Below are positions 44,062-54,535 of a stretch of DNA of 64,000 bases, in pieces. Each line of letters starts with the position of its first letter. Position 1 is the first letter of the stretch. The stretch is taken from the NCBI RefSeq assembly GCF_921293095.1, contig NC_060257.1, positions 55,650,968 to 55,714,967 on the forward strand. Direction: 5' to 3'. This stretch comes from Ischnura elegans. Taxonomy: Eukaryota; Arthropoda; Insecta; Odonata; Coenagrionidae. The translations under genes were made by a program, and so were the position numbers. The notes below the pieces were generated by a model that worked only from the letters and a program-made list of their open reading frames with translations, was not told the DNA's origin and did no database searches.

Positions 44062-44374
44062 GCTGTTTCCGAAAGCCCAAAAGTATGAAGTTGCTTGATT
44101 TCGATTTATCTTGGAGCTTGAGCTGCGGTTGGAGTAAATCAACTCGCCTACGTAGCCATGACTTCGTGAGACATAAACAAGGAGTGCAAATATGAATCTT
44201 AAGAGCGGAAAAACCTCGCCAAGTATCCCGAAAGAAAACACTCCGGCGGCCCAACGTGTGCGTGGACGTTTCCTCAGTGCATTCCTTCCGCTAGGGCTTT
44301 TGCCCCTTGGGTTGGACTTCTGTTTTGCTATATAGGCCGGTTGAATCCCCGAACGTCCTTGTCGGCTCAGCAAA

Positions 44375-44606
44375 GGATGCACCTTGCTCATGCACCAACC
44401 TTCCAAGTTCTCGTGCGAAAGATACACAGAAAAAATCATCTGCCTTGACCGGGATTCGAACCCGGATCCCCCGATTTCCGGTCGAGTGCTTAAGCCAGTT
44501 AAGATACCGAGGCGTCATTCTTCCCTGTGGATATTGTGAACATTGCGGGTGACTCCGGTAAAAGTTATCACCGCGGCTAGTCCCGGTATACTTTAAACTA
44601 ATTCCA
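44375..44606 (-). repeat. SINE-B copy in inverted (tail-head-tail) arrangement
   Basis: A tRNA-like head on the minus strand (44513-44442, 72 nt) is followed downstream by GATGATTTTTTCTGTGTATC. Upstream, in the opposite sense, is a second tail (CCCTGTGGATATTGTGAACA, then TTGCGGGTGACTCCGG and TAGTCCCGGTATAC, 44522-44600). The head folds as a cloverleaf: T stem CCGGG/CCCGG, anticodon stem CTCGA/TCGGG with loop CCGGAAA, and a mostly paired acceptor. Position 33 is C rather than T, and similar decayed heads occur elsewhere, so I regard it as a SINE and not a working tRNA gene. Confidence 0.75.
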
Positions 44607-45677
44607 AGTTCTCACCGACCCGGTACCATTTGTAAGATGTTGCTCGTGGATGGTCAATTATTATTGAAAACGAAAGTACCTCCAAAGAAAGAGACGGTCA
44701 TCTCCGCTGTAAAAAATGAGAACCGGAAGACAAATTGGATAGTTAGTTACTTTTAAAGGAAGGAGAACCTCTACTCCTCCATGATGAGTTATTTTTTTTA
44801 ACGAGCAAATCATATTTTTAAAACAGCGTGAAACCTGTGAAGCCAAGGGGAACCTTGAAGATATCTTTTGGGGGTGGGAGGTATATTAATGAACTGGTCA
44901 GAAACTAGAAAGCGGACTCTGACGATAATATAGTAATTCATATATTCGTGTATCCGCCCTTGGGTTGACGACGACATGTATTGAATGTAGCGGCAATTAA
45001 TTGGAGTCAACGATATTAACCGAAACATATAAGGCATTCCTCACGGTCTGATATTTTTCGGGCATCTCAGATCGTTTCTGCTCCGATTAAAACCGGCTGG
45101 TAATTTTTTGAAGGCCATTTTTTAATTCTTACTCAATAATTTTGATTGAATGTATCGACCAGAGAAGAAGATTTGTGCTGATAATATTGGATCAAGAATA
45201 AAATTGATTGTTTCTTGTGAAGCTTGGTGGAAATTGTGGGTAATTAATTATTACAGTTGTTTTTCCCTACTGGTTACTGTGCAGTTCTCGAATCTGTCGA
45301 AATTACAAAGTAAAATTATTCAATAATAGATTGGATCAAGAGTTTTTTGGCCTCTACGATAGTAATGAAATCGAAGTAAATAATTAAATTAAAATGTTAA
45401 ATTATCCAATTAAAAATTGGATCAATGTTTTTTGGCTGTAGTAATGATAATGAAGGCATTTTTAATGGAAAAATGCTAATTTAATGCATATTTAACTATA
45501 ATATTTATATACGACATTAACTATTGCCCCAAAAGGTATTTTAATTGCTGGAAAGGAGGTAAATCTAGGAAAAAGGTCACATTATTTAAGTTTTTGGAGA
45601 GACTCGGGTATGAGTAAGTATCGTGCGTGAAGCGTTTCGCTGGTGACTGAAAGGTCCCAGGTTCAAACATAGGGATA
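44607..45677. other. AT-rich stretch, nothing recognised
   Basis: No recognised gene. Near 45612-45670, GGTCCCAGGTTCAAACATAG could be the remains of a further tRNA-derived head, but no A box or shared tail supports this. Confidence 0.35.
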
Positions 45678-46600
45678 AATATACATCTAAATACAACCCC
45701 GCAAGCTGCCTAAAAATGAGTGAGGCAGGGGGTGTTAGGAACCAAGCCATTTACGCATAAAAATGAAATGCTGAAAAAAAATTACGCCTAATATTGATCC
45801 CTTTAAGGTTCTGGGGTAAAACGAATTCCAATATCTATCCGTTTGGCAAAATATCTCTATCTATCTGTAGTGCGGCTGTAATATTATGTTCTACGTGTCG
45901 CTCTTAAAGATATCCATTCTCAATTTTTCAAGCAATCTAAGCCTAGCTTGCAGCCTCCGAGTCTCCAGCGGCTCCCAGCCTAATTCGTTTAACATCGGGG
46001 TAACGCTGTGTGTACCCCCGTAGCAGTTTTTGACGAACCGCGCAGCTTTCTTTTTTATTTCATTCACTTTACGGATTAAGTCTTTCTGCACCGGATCCCA
46101 TATGCTCGCTGCGTATGGAAGGTGTGGTCGGACGAGTGCGAAATAGCATCGTTATTTTATTTTCTTTAGGGTGATGATCATGGAAAGAAACTGGCCCACC
46201 TACCTTGAAAGTATTAAAAACACTTGCATGCATGAAACTGCTCTTTGATTGCAAGTTCAATCCGTAATATTTTACGCCAACAAGGGCGGATCCAGAATTT
46301 TTTCTGGGGGGCACCAGGGTCTGACAGGCAAACGATCTTCTCATGCCTGAGATTGAAAGCAAGGTACAGAAATTCATGTACGAAATGTTCTCTTTATTGC
46401 ATGAAAGTTTTTTGTATGAAATTAAATGATTGAGGCTCGTAGTACACAAAAAAATGAACGTAATAATAACCGCATTAAAAATTTTGTATACATTTTAAGC
46501 GTCACGTTCCCCCCCTAAATCCGCCTATGTACGCCAACATTGTTGCACTATTTGTATACCGTAGTTCAATTTTTTTTCGACGCGAATGCTATTTTATGAT
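45678..46600 (-). pseudogene. CR1/L2-like element fragment interrupted by a MITE
   Basis: On the minus strand the order is VGVKYYGLNLQSKSSF (near 46275), then YFALVRPHLPYAASIWDP and VQKDLIRKVNEIKKKAARFV (46160-46035), VTPMLNELGWEPLETRRLQA, and LEKLRMDIFKSDT ending 45891, then a decayed C-terminus and the 3' end at 45690 (CTTGCGGGGTTGTATTTAGA). It corresponds to about residues 655-832 of the ORF at 50596. Frames change between blocks. The M4 MITE at 46281-46529 lies between CNN-V and GVKYY; one copy of its 8-bp duplication fits the reading frame. Confidence 0.8.
46281..46529. mobile_element. hAT-like MITE family M4, copy 2 (nested)
   Basis: It begins CAAGGGCGGATCCAG and ends CCCCCCTAAATCCGCCTATG. 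A perfect 8-bp target-site duplication, TACGCCAA, lies at 46273-46280 and 46530-46537. It shares its ends with the element at 25801-26084. It is nested in a CR1/L2-like fragment and therefore younger. Confidence 0.9.
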
Positions 46601-47420
46601 ATCAGGGTAATTTTTATTAAATAACTGCATGAATAATGCTACATAAAAAGGAGGGAAATAAAAATGGTTTAAAGATACGGAGTTAACTGGAAGAAATGAG
46701 TAGTAAGAGGTAAACTCGACCGCCTCATGCCCAAACCTACTTTATGGCCAAAGCACCGATTGAGTGAGAATCTTTGGACGTCAAATGTGTTGTCAAGGTA
46801 ACTAAAGAATGAAGGTTTCTGAGGAAACGCTTCTGGGAAATCCGTGTTGCGGTGACAATACCGGATGTACACGGAATGCACCGCTCATAGCGCGTCAAGG
46901 AAAAGGAACCTTTGGATGAGGTTCTCCTGATGTCATTAGGTTGTAAATAGAAATAGAACGCCGTATTTTTTACCGTGTAACTACCAGAGTGTTCTTCTTA
47001 TTGATAACTTCCCTTAATTTTGAATAAGAGAATTACAGTTCAAAACGTGATGTCAATTCATAAATTAGCCAAAAAGCGATTCTGAGGTAATTAAAAGTAT
47101 TTTCCTAGTTCCATGGATACTCTCCGTGGAAATATGTTTTATAATTCGTAATATAGGGAGTTTCAGGAGGAACCTGCAATACTTCAGGAAGTGGTAGGGG
47201 AGATAGTTTTAAGCCTTTTTTGTCCATAAACATGGGGTCGCAACTAATTAATAACGAAGGAATGGAAACGCAAACATTTTTATGGTAGTATTTGCAGTTA
47301 CCATGAAAACGGTTTTTATTAAGTATGCATCCTTTTTGATATTTCATTAAATTCTCTGGATTTTTAAGGACATAAAATAGGTAATGTTTGACGAAAAGGT
47401 GCTATTATACTTGTATAGTC
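46601..47420. other. AT-rich stretch, nothing recognised
   Basis: No gene or repeat signature was recognised on either strand. Confidence 0.35.
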
Positions 47421-47775
47421 AAGGGCGGAAGCATTCGAAACGTGGTTCCACCGAAGAATGATGAAGATAAAGCGGATCGACCGTGTAAGTAACGAGTACG
47501 CGCTAAGAAGAGTGGGAGAAAAGAGAATTCTTCTGAAAACCTTAAGGAAAAGGCAACTTAGTTGGCCACGTTATGAGGCATAATGACCTGATGAAAACAA
47601 TGGTAGAAGGGCAAGTGGAAGAGAAAAAAGGTAAGGAATGGTTTCGAAAGAATTACATACGATAGGTTACAAATGATGTGAACGAGAAGAAATACGTAGC
47701 TGTGAAAAGGATAGCGGATAAGAGAGAGGAATTGATAGCTGCGTCAAACCAATATTAAGATTTTTGACATATGAT
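47421..47775 (+). pseudogene. non-LTR retrotransposon N2, 3'-end fragment
   Basis: GGGCGGAAGCATTCGAAACG onwards aligns with 17308-17668: the sequence in front of the C-terminal tail (EAFE-x-W-x-RR-MMKIKRIDRV-like), then DLMKTMVEGQVEEKKGKEW, KKYVAVKRIADKRE and AASNQY. Frame breaks occur near 47580 and 47640. It ends with the family 3' tail (TGACATATGATGATTATC). 5'-truncated and dead. Confidence 0.8.
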
Positions 47776-50595
47776 GATTATCTAAAGTGAGTTCTTTTTT
47801 ACACAACTAGCCCCTCCATTCCCATTTCGTGGACATATTTATTATTCTGTATGTCTACAGTGAGTTATTTATTGTAAAAATAGCCCTACCATTCACAAAA
47901 TTATTTTCTTCGCACATTCTGCGTGCTCTCCTGTCATCTTTGTTATTTTTCTCTTTCTCGGGTAAAAAAATGGGGGGATGGGAAGTCTGCTAACCTAGAA
48001 AACCTGGAATGATCAGGAAATTTCGGTCTTCTGGCCAAATTTGGTAATTTGACGAGTGACCCGATAATATTGACTTTTCTTGCATTCGTCTTACTTTTCC
48101 CATTACTTACTATTGCAAGAACTATCCGTTTGTATAATTACTTACGTGATTTTATTCAGTTTTTCACATGCTAACAGCTCATACGTGGAAACTAGGTAGT
48201 AAAATTGTTTGTACACTGGACTTCAGCTCAAGATCACTGCAGTTTTTATTTGGGAGATTTTATGGCCTTACGTTATTTTACTGCCATTTAAAAAAAAATT
48301 AGGCAGCCATATTTTCGATGAAGTTATAAATAGTGTCCTCCGGTGTGTTGTTTGTTAAGATCAGGATGGTGTTATAATGGCTGTGCTGTCTTTTCCTAGT
48401 GTGTTAATATGGGAGCTGAAATTTTATGGAATATACAGATGGTTTATTAAACCTTATACAACTGGATCAACTTACTTGAGCTGATAAGTCTCTGTTATCT
48501 TAAGATGCTACTCACGGCTCTAAAATGACTGACCCTAACGTATTCTTGGTGTCGTTTAATTGTAATTTTACTTACAGGGCATAATATACTCCAAAAATGT
48601 TACTATGTAAGACTGGATAGCAACATGGAACACAAAGCAGTTCTTAAAAACATGGAAATCTTAAGGAATTTTAAAAATTTTATGGAGTGGACACCCTAAC
48701 ATTGTTACTACTCGATTCCTTGTAATAGATTTACTTCCGCGTAAGATTTGTATTTTTCGTCTCGTGAGAAATTACGATAGTGATAATCGAATCACTGATG
48801 GATTTGCATCAATTATGGTCATGCTTTAAGATTAAGAAAATAAATATATACTTCAAATAAATTAATATCAACATCTAAATTATACCTAGCGAGTCGCCTC
48901 AAGGGTGTATAAACTTTTCATTCTTCCTCCCGAATTTTTACTTAAAATACTTCATCGTATTGATGCATATTTTTTAAGCATTTGCATGAATACTGTGGCG
49001 TCCGATGCCAAGATCCAGCATAGGTAGAGCTGAAAGTAAATATCTAAAAATATCTCTTTAGTTCGTGAGGAGAATGGAAGTCACGAAGGAAGTTCTGTGA
49101 AAACGTGGCTTTGCCGTTTCTCTGGCTCTTAAGTGTTGGACAAATCCCTCTCACAAAATTTAAATCTTCAGTGCGGCTGGTCCATGGCCCGAGCTCCATG
49201 CCTTCTCCATATTTCTTAGCGTGACCTTTGGCTGGGGATATTACGTACTAAGAATTATTTTTATGGCCAACTTGCCGAAATATTCAATGGAAAAGAATTC
49301 AGAATATCAAAGCCCTGAAAACAGTTTAAAATCTATTAGTGAATCTCTTTAAGATTTGGTAGTCCAGATATCAGTGTCATGGAAATATTCGGTTAAAATT
49401 AACCCACCAAAATTAATTAACCCAAAATTAATCCACGCTCGATACAATTGAAAAGATTCAAACAGTGGTCTTTATCGAGTAATACTATTGTCTAATAAAG
49501 GAACTCCATATCTCCTTACCAGCAGATAAACTAAAATATTCCATAAATCGTTCGACGTCAGATCTACCCTTGTATTTGTAACAAGTTAAAAACTCCTACC
49601 AATATTTTCGAGTGTAGATATTACCATTACCTGTTTCAATAGTAGTTAAGCTATCTGCTTTCCTTAAACGACAAAATTATTTCCCGTAAAACACCGAAGT
49701 CGTCACTTTTTCATGTACTCACCACCGTTTATCTGTAACTCTGTATCCTACTTACAATTACATCAAACTCCTGTTGTTATAATATCTTTAATTTCATTTC
49801 ACATACAACCAAAATCAGAAGACTTCCTCTATAAATCCCTATTCCTTTTCCCTTCCCACCTTACAAAAGGAGCGGATGAGGCGGTCATAATAGTGAAATA
49901 ATACGTAGTATCTTAATTTATTTAATGAGCCTTCTTTTTGTAGCTTCTTTTTTAACTTAATTATTTAACCCTTTGTTTATAAATCCAATGTAAAGGGTTT
50001 AAATCGACTGTTTTTGGATTTAATGAGAATAAAAAAATTATTTTATTAACATGTAATCGAGCACCCTATAAGTAATATATGACATGAATGATTTTCATCG
50101 TATTGCCTCATCTCATACCCTGTAATCTAAGATGCACATTTTTTCTGAGTAATTAATATGATGTAGGGATTTGACTGAGCATTTGGTAAACCTGTTTTGA
50201 TTGATTCCCCTTGTCCTGAAAAGGTGAATTCAAGTCTCGTGGTTTCGAATTTTCAATCTCGGTTGGATCCGCAGGAGTCTAAATCGCTCTTTCCTAACCG
50301 TACTTAGAGGTTGGTCCATTTTCCATTCGGCTGCGTTTATGGCGTTTGATAGCGCATTGAAGTCTCCTAAGTGGGAGATTCCGACGCCCGACACGCTGCA
50401 TTGCGGATTCAGCCAAGAGTCGCAACCCACTATATCGGTAGACTGCCTTCGGAATGTAGCTCTCTCGAGACTCAGGTTTGGGCTCGGATTAGTGAAGTGC
50501 GAATTCCAAAACAGCACAAGTATACTCTGATAAAATATTTGATTCTCAAAACCTCAGTTTTGAGAACAACATATTTTGGTGTGCTTTAAGGCCTA
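47776..50595. other. AT-rich stretch without recognised genes
   Basis: A long AT-rich interval. From 50230 to 50520 the DNA becomes GC-richer, and a 95-codon minus-strand frame (50517-50230) is open but has no recognised domain. This patch abuts the start of the CR1/L2-like element. Confidence 0.35.
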
Positions 50596-53112
50596 TTGAC
50601 CAGCCAAGCTGTGGCCAAAAAACACGACAATTTTATTCTTAATTATTTTACTATTTTATTATGTTCGTATTACAGACCACCTAACTCAGATATAACGTCA
50701 ATGTTGGATTTTCAAAATCAAATAAACAGCCTAGCATCCAAGTATCCTGAAAGAAACTTGATTGTGGGTGGAGATTTCAACGTACCTTCTATAGATTGGG
50801 AGACTTATAGCTTCATTCCTGGTGGGAGGGATAAAGTGATCTGCGAGGCTTTATTACACACTTTCACATCTAATTCATTGTTTCAAATAGCATCCGCACC
50901 AAACAGAGGAGAAAATATTCTTGATTTATTAGCGACAAATATACCACATCAGGTAATAAACGTTGGCACTGTCGAAGGAATAAGTGACCATAGGGTAGTA
51001 ACTGCAAAGTTTTCTCTAAATACCGCTGTAAACTTTAAAAAAGAGCGTAAAGTTTTCATTTTTAAAAGAGCTAATTTTGATGGGTTTAAGAGTCATATGA
51101 AAAATGCTTTCCCCGAGTTTCAAGAATCAGTATTAAAGTTAAATGTAGAGAATACTTGGAAAGCTTTTCTTTCGCTCGTAACTTCGGGAATAAATAGCTA
51201 CATCCCTAGTAAAATAGTAAAAGATGGCAGCGAACCGAGATGGTACGACGCGGAAGTGAGAAAATCATTGAGGCGACAGAGAGCGTGTCATGCTAAAATG
51301 AAAAAAGTTAGTACGGATTTATCCGCTAATGAACGCGAGCTAATAATTAAAAAATATAGGATGACTAAAGCCGCCACGAAGGAAGCGTTCAGGAATGCGT
51401 TCACGAATTTTAAAAGAAAAACACTAGTAGAGCAGTTACAGGATAACCCAAAAGCATTTTGGTCATATGTTAGGGAAGTTCAAGGTAAACGATCTACCGT
51501 ATGTTCGCTGAGAAACGACAATGGAGATGTGTTGACAAGCAGTTACGATAAAGCCAATTTATTAAATTCCTACTTTAAGAGCGTGTTCACGGAGCCTTCC
51601 GAAAACTCACCCGAGACCGATGACAATCCCTGTCTACATAAGATGCCAGCTATTGACATTAGTACGCTCGGAATAGAAAATATATTGAAATCGCTTAGTC
51701 CAAATAAATCACCTGGTCCAGACGAAATCCCTTCTCGCGTATATAAAGAACTAGCCTCAGAACTTGCCCCCTACTTGCAGTTAATATTCAGTAAATCCAT
51801 CAAGCAACACGAAGTACCTAATGACTGGAAAATCGCTAATGTAACGCCTATATTTAAAAGTGGAGACAAGGAACAGCCATCTAATTACAGGCCGATATCT
51901 TTAACGTCCATCTCTTGCAAAGTCCTTGAACACATCGTAGTCAGCTCGGTAATGAAACACCTAGACGCGCAAAACTTATTAATGGGAAATCAACATGGAT
52001 TCAGGAAAAGCAGATCGTGCGAAACTCAGTTAGCGCTTTTCGCCCACGATATTTTAGTCTCCGGGGAAGACAAAATTCCAGTAGACGCGATTTTTCTTGA
52101 TTTCAAAAAGGCATTTGATAAAGTACCCCACGGAAAGTTAATAATAAAACTGAAATCTTATGGTCTAAACGAAGATGTCATTTCCTGGATTAGAGAATTT
52201 TTGAGCGACCGCGTCCAAAGAGTAGTATTAGACGGTGCAGTCTCCAATGAGGTTAGAGTGACTTCTGGCGTTCCTCAGGGTAGTGTCATTGGCCCACTCC
52301 TATTTCTTCTTTATATAAACGACATTGGCGAAGTAGTGCAGAGTAAGTTACGATTATTTGCAGACGACGCTGTAGTTTACAGAGAAATCCGTTCCAGCAA
52401 AGATATAGATGAACTAACGAATGACCTTGCTGCTATCCAAGCTTGGTGCGATGCTTGGCAGTTAGAATTAAATTTGGAAAAATGCGTCGTAATGAATTTC
52501 TGGAAGAAGAATAACTCCCTACAGCGTAACTATGTCATTCGGGGCACGCAGTTAAAGGCAGTTGAATCTGTGAAATATCTAGGGGTTAGACTCAATAATG
52601 ATCTATCGTGGAATAAACATATTCGAGAAATAACCGGTCAAGCTAATCGTAAAATGGGTTTTGTTAAAAGAATATTAGGAAAGTGCGACGACAAAGTGAG
52701 AGAAATTAGCTACTTTTCCCTCGTTAGACCACATTTGGAATACGCTGCCAGTGTTTGGGACCCTCATGAAAAAGGCTTAATAACAGAGTTAGAACGCGTG
52801 CAAAGAAGAGCTGCCAGGTATGTGAAAGGTCGTTACGATAGTCTTGTTAGTGTAACTGACCTATTGGATAAACTCGGATGGGAATCTCTGTCGGACCGTA
52901 GATTGAAAAATAGACTAAACCTTTTAGATAAATTCAAGAGCAGTGTCTTTTCTGACGAAGTTAACCATATCTTGCGGACGCCAACGTACTACGGAAGATC
53001 AGATCATATTAATAAAATAAGAGAGATAGATTGCAGAACAGACAGATTCCGAATGTCATTTTTTCCACGATCAATAAGAGATTATAACGGCAGCAATAGA
53101 GCGCGTAAATAG
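50596..53112 (+). CDS. CR1/L2-like retrotransposon endonuclease/reverse transcriptase ORF (838 aa)
   Basis: This ORF encodes the replication enzyme of a non-LTR retrotransposon, which nicks target DNA and copies element RNA onto the break. The endonuclease part is recognisable at residues 24-140: YYRPPNSD, then VGGDFNVPSIDW (57-68) and the GISDHR motif (129-133). A linker (150-350) precedes the RT domain (about 365-640): NKSPGPDEIPS, NYRPISLTS, HGFRKSRSCETQ, the catalytic LDFKKAFDKVP (D502), SGVPQGSVIGPLLF, and the catalytic FADD (588-591). The C-terminal region (655-838) has YLGV, LVRPHLEYAASVWDP, and CRTDRFRMSFFPRSIRDYN. The N-terminal endonuclease motifs are missing, so the annotated ATG is probably not native and the copy is 5'-truncated. 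It has no internal stop, suggesting relatively recent insertion. Clade assignment (CR1/L2 group) is by overall resemblance. Confidence 0.93.
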   Translation: MTSQAVAKKHDNFILNYFTILLCSYYRPPNSDITSMLDFQNQINSLASKYPERNLIVGGDFNVPSIDWETYSFIPGGRDKVICEALLHTFTSNSLFQIASAPNRGENILDLLATNIPHQVINVGTVEGISDHRVVTAKFSLNTAVNFKKERKVFIFKRANFDGFKSHMKNAFPEFQESVLKLNVENTWKAFLSLVTSGINSYIPSKIVKDGSEPRWYDAEVRKSLRRQRACHAKMKKVSTDLSANERELIIKKYRMTKAATKEAFRNAFTNFKRKTLVEQLQDNPKAFWSYVREVQGKRSTVCSLRNDNGDVLTSSYDKANLLNSYFKSVFTEPSENSPETDDNPCLHKMPAIDISTLGIENILKSLSPNKSPGPDEIPSRVYKELASELAPYLQLIFSKSIKQHEVPNDWKIANVTPIFKSGDKEQPSNYRPISLTSISCKVLEHIVVSSVMKHLDAQNLLMGNQHGFRKSRSCETQLALFAHDILVSGEDKIPVDAIFLDFKKAFDKVPHGKLIIKLKSYGLNEDVISWIREFLSDRVQRVVLDGAVSNEVRVTSGVPQGSVIGPLLFLLYINDIGEVVQSKLRLFADDAVVYREIRSSKDIDELTNDLAAIQAWCDAWQLELNLEKCVVMNFWKKNNSLQRNYVIRGTQLKAVESVKYLGVRLNNDLSWNKHIREITGQANRKMGFVKRILGKCDDKVREISYFSLVRPHLEYAASVWDPHEKGLITELERVQRRAARYVKGRYDSLVSVTDLLDKLGWESLSDRRLKNRLNLLDKFKSSVFSDEVNHILRTPTYYGRSDHINKIREIDCRTDRFRMSFFPRSIRDYNGSNRARK

Positions 53113-53352
53113 ATTGCATGACTTGTAGTGTAGCCTACTAACCTATGTAAAACTTACTGCATGTTTCTGAATTTCTATTCTATATTCTATTTCTAACAGC
53201 ATATAGTAGTATAGTTTGTTATTATACGGGACGTTTCTTGGACGGTGTGGTGTGCATGTGGGAGTCCAAATGCATGCTGCATGCTGGTGATTGATCACCC
53301 CCTGCCAAACACCCTAGAGGTGGCTCGCAGGGTAATTTGTAGATGTAGATGT
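50640..53352 (+). mobile_element. CR1/L2-like non-LTR retrotransposon, nearly intact 3' part
   Basis: Homology to the endonuclease starts at about 50660. The 3' untranslated region runs from 53113 to about 53350 and ends CTGCCAAACACCC, GGTGGCTCGCAGGGTAAT and a (TGTAGA) microsatellite-like tail, GTAGATGTAGATGTA. Tails ending in a short tandem repeat and lacking poly(A) are typical of CR1/L2-type elements. Related 3' ends in the window lie at 27328, 29392, 40604 and 45678. No ORF1 is present, and the 5' boundary and target-site duplication could not be defined. Confidence 0.88.
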
Positions 53353-53464
53353 ATTCATTAAAAATCCCGTATGGTTTTTCCGAATGACCAACGCTAGGGA
53401 ATTGATATGAGTGAATTAACGTTCTCTCTAAGCACCTATTAATTATTTGTGCATCATTTGGATT

Positions 53465-54150
53465 AATGTGTCTCCAAAGTTGTTAAATACCATCTTAAAA
53501 TTCTTCTTATCTGAGGATTTTTATTATTAAATCTTGTGGTAGCAGTGAACAAGATGGACGCAGCGCGCTCATTTCATTCACGAAATCATGAAAGCAAATT
53601 GGAACATGCTCTAATTTAATTCGAATCATTATTCGAACGACGGGAAATTTTCGTTTTACACGGTGAACGGTCATCACTCATCGTATAAAAAAACTGCCAT
53701 TATAACCTGCGGAAAAAAATAGTTTGAATATTTTGGTATGCATAAACTTTACAATACGTTTCTGTTCCCTGTTCTTTAAAGTTTTGCAATCCTAAGATTG
53801 GTGTACTACAGCCTTCCATTTTTCCTTGTTCAATGCCAGTTCTTTTACCTCCCTGAAGATCTTCTTCCCAGTATTCTGCTATCTATCCTTGGTGCCTTTC
53901 CCTTTGCCTTCCTCTGCGGACTTTACTTTCAAATTTTACATTTACTATGTTTTTCAGGTAACTTCTGTATATCATTAAGTTATAATTACATCATATTCTC
54001 TTTTGGCTTACAGTGTACCTTAGTGCCCTTTCTTCTTCAATACACTTCTTCTTTTCTCACCTTATCCGCCCATTTTGTCTTTAGTAGCCCTTCAGCTTCA
54101 GGCCTCTTTTCTTGTCTGATCACTTTTCCAATGGTCAAAGTTTACGAACC
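53465..54150 (-). pseudogene. non-LTR retrotransposon N3, 3' end, second locus
   Basis: About 690 bases match 39905-40600 in the same orientation: CCAAAGTTGTTAAATA, CTTCTTATCTGAGGAT, GAACATGCTCTAAT, CGGGAAATTTTCGTTTTACA, GTTTGAATATTTTG, and GGTGTACTACAGCCTTCCAT. The C-terminal coding remnant lies at 53795-54150 on the minus strand, with stops. A 118-codon plus-strand frame here (53798-54154) is antisense to this remnant and not a gene. Confidence 0.82.
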
Positions 54151-54361
54151 ATAAAATGCCACTGAATATTAAATTCCATTGAATATGCGTCCACGAATTA
54201 CACCAAGAATCTACTTAAGTACTGCACCTGTTACAAAAGAAAGCCATAAGGACATTATTCAACTTACAGCATAAGGATCACTGCAAGCCTTTCTTTCTTC
54301 AAACAGGAATTATGACAGTGTATTCATTCTATATATATATATCAGATACTAAATTTAAGAA

Positions 54362-54535
54362 TACCCGGACTAGGTGACATATTTACGGAGTCCCCCGCCA
54401 TGCGCAAATTGTTCGAAAAATCCTCAGAGAAAAAATTGTTCGCCTTGGCCGAGAAAAAAATAATTCCGGGTTCGAATCCTGGTCAAGGCGAATGATTTTT
54501 TCTCTGTGGATTTTCGTACGCATAGAATATTAAAC
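54362..54535 (+). repeat. SINE-B copy in inverted (tail-head-tail) arrangement
   Basis: An inverted tail (ATACCCGGACTAGGTGACAT to AAAAATCCTCAGAGAAAAAA, 54361-54438) is followed by CCGGGTTCGAATCCTGG (B box) and then a direct tail, GAATGATTTTTTCTCTGTGG. CAGAGAAAAAATTGTTCGCC (54429) and its near-complement GGCGAATGATTTTTTCTCTG (54488) bracket the head. Architecture parallels 44375-44606. Confidence 0.75.

Noticed and set aside
43912..44439. 175-codon minus-strand open frame
   Set aside because: It runs across a SINE-A head and unrelated flanking sequence, with no domain; the openness follows from GC-rich repeat sequence.
46245..46433. Open frame with a GRIQNFFWGA-like peptide
   Set aside because: This peptide is the conceptual translation of a MITE end and is not a gene.
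50230..50517. 95-codon minus-strand frame just upstream of the retrotransposon
   Set aside because: Open but without a known domain or partner; may be part of the flanking GC-richer DNA.
53798..54154. 118-codon plus-strand frame encoding a hydrophobic protein
   Set aside because: It is antisense to a decayed retrotransposon C-terminus that has a second copy at 40.2 kb.
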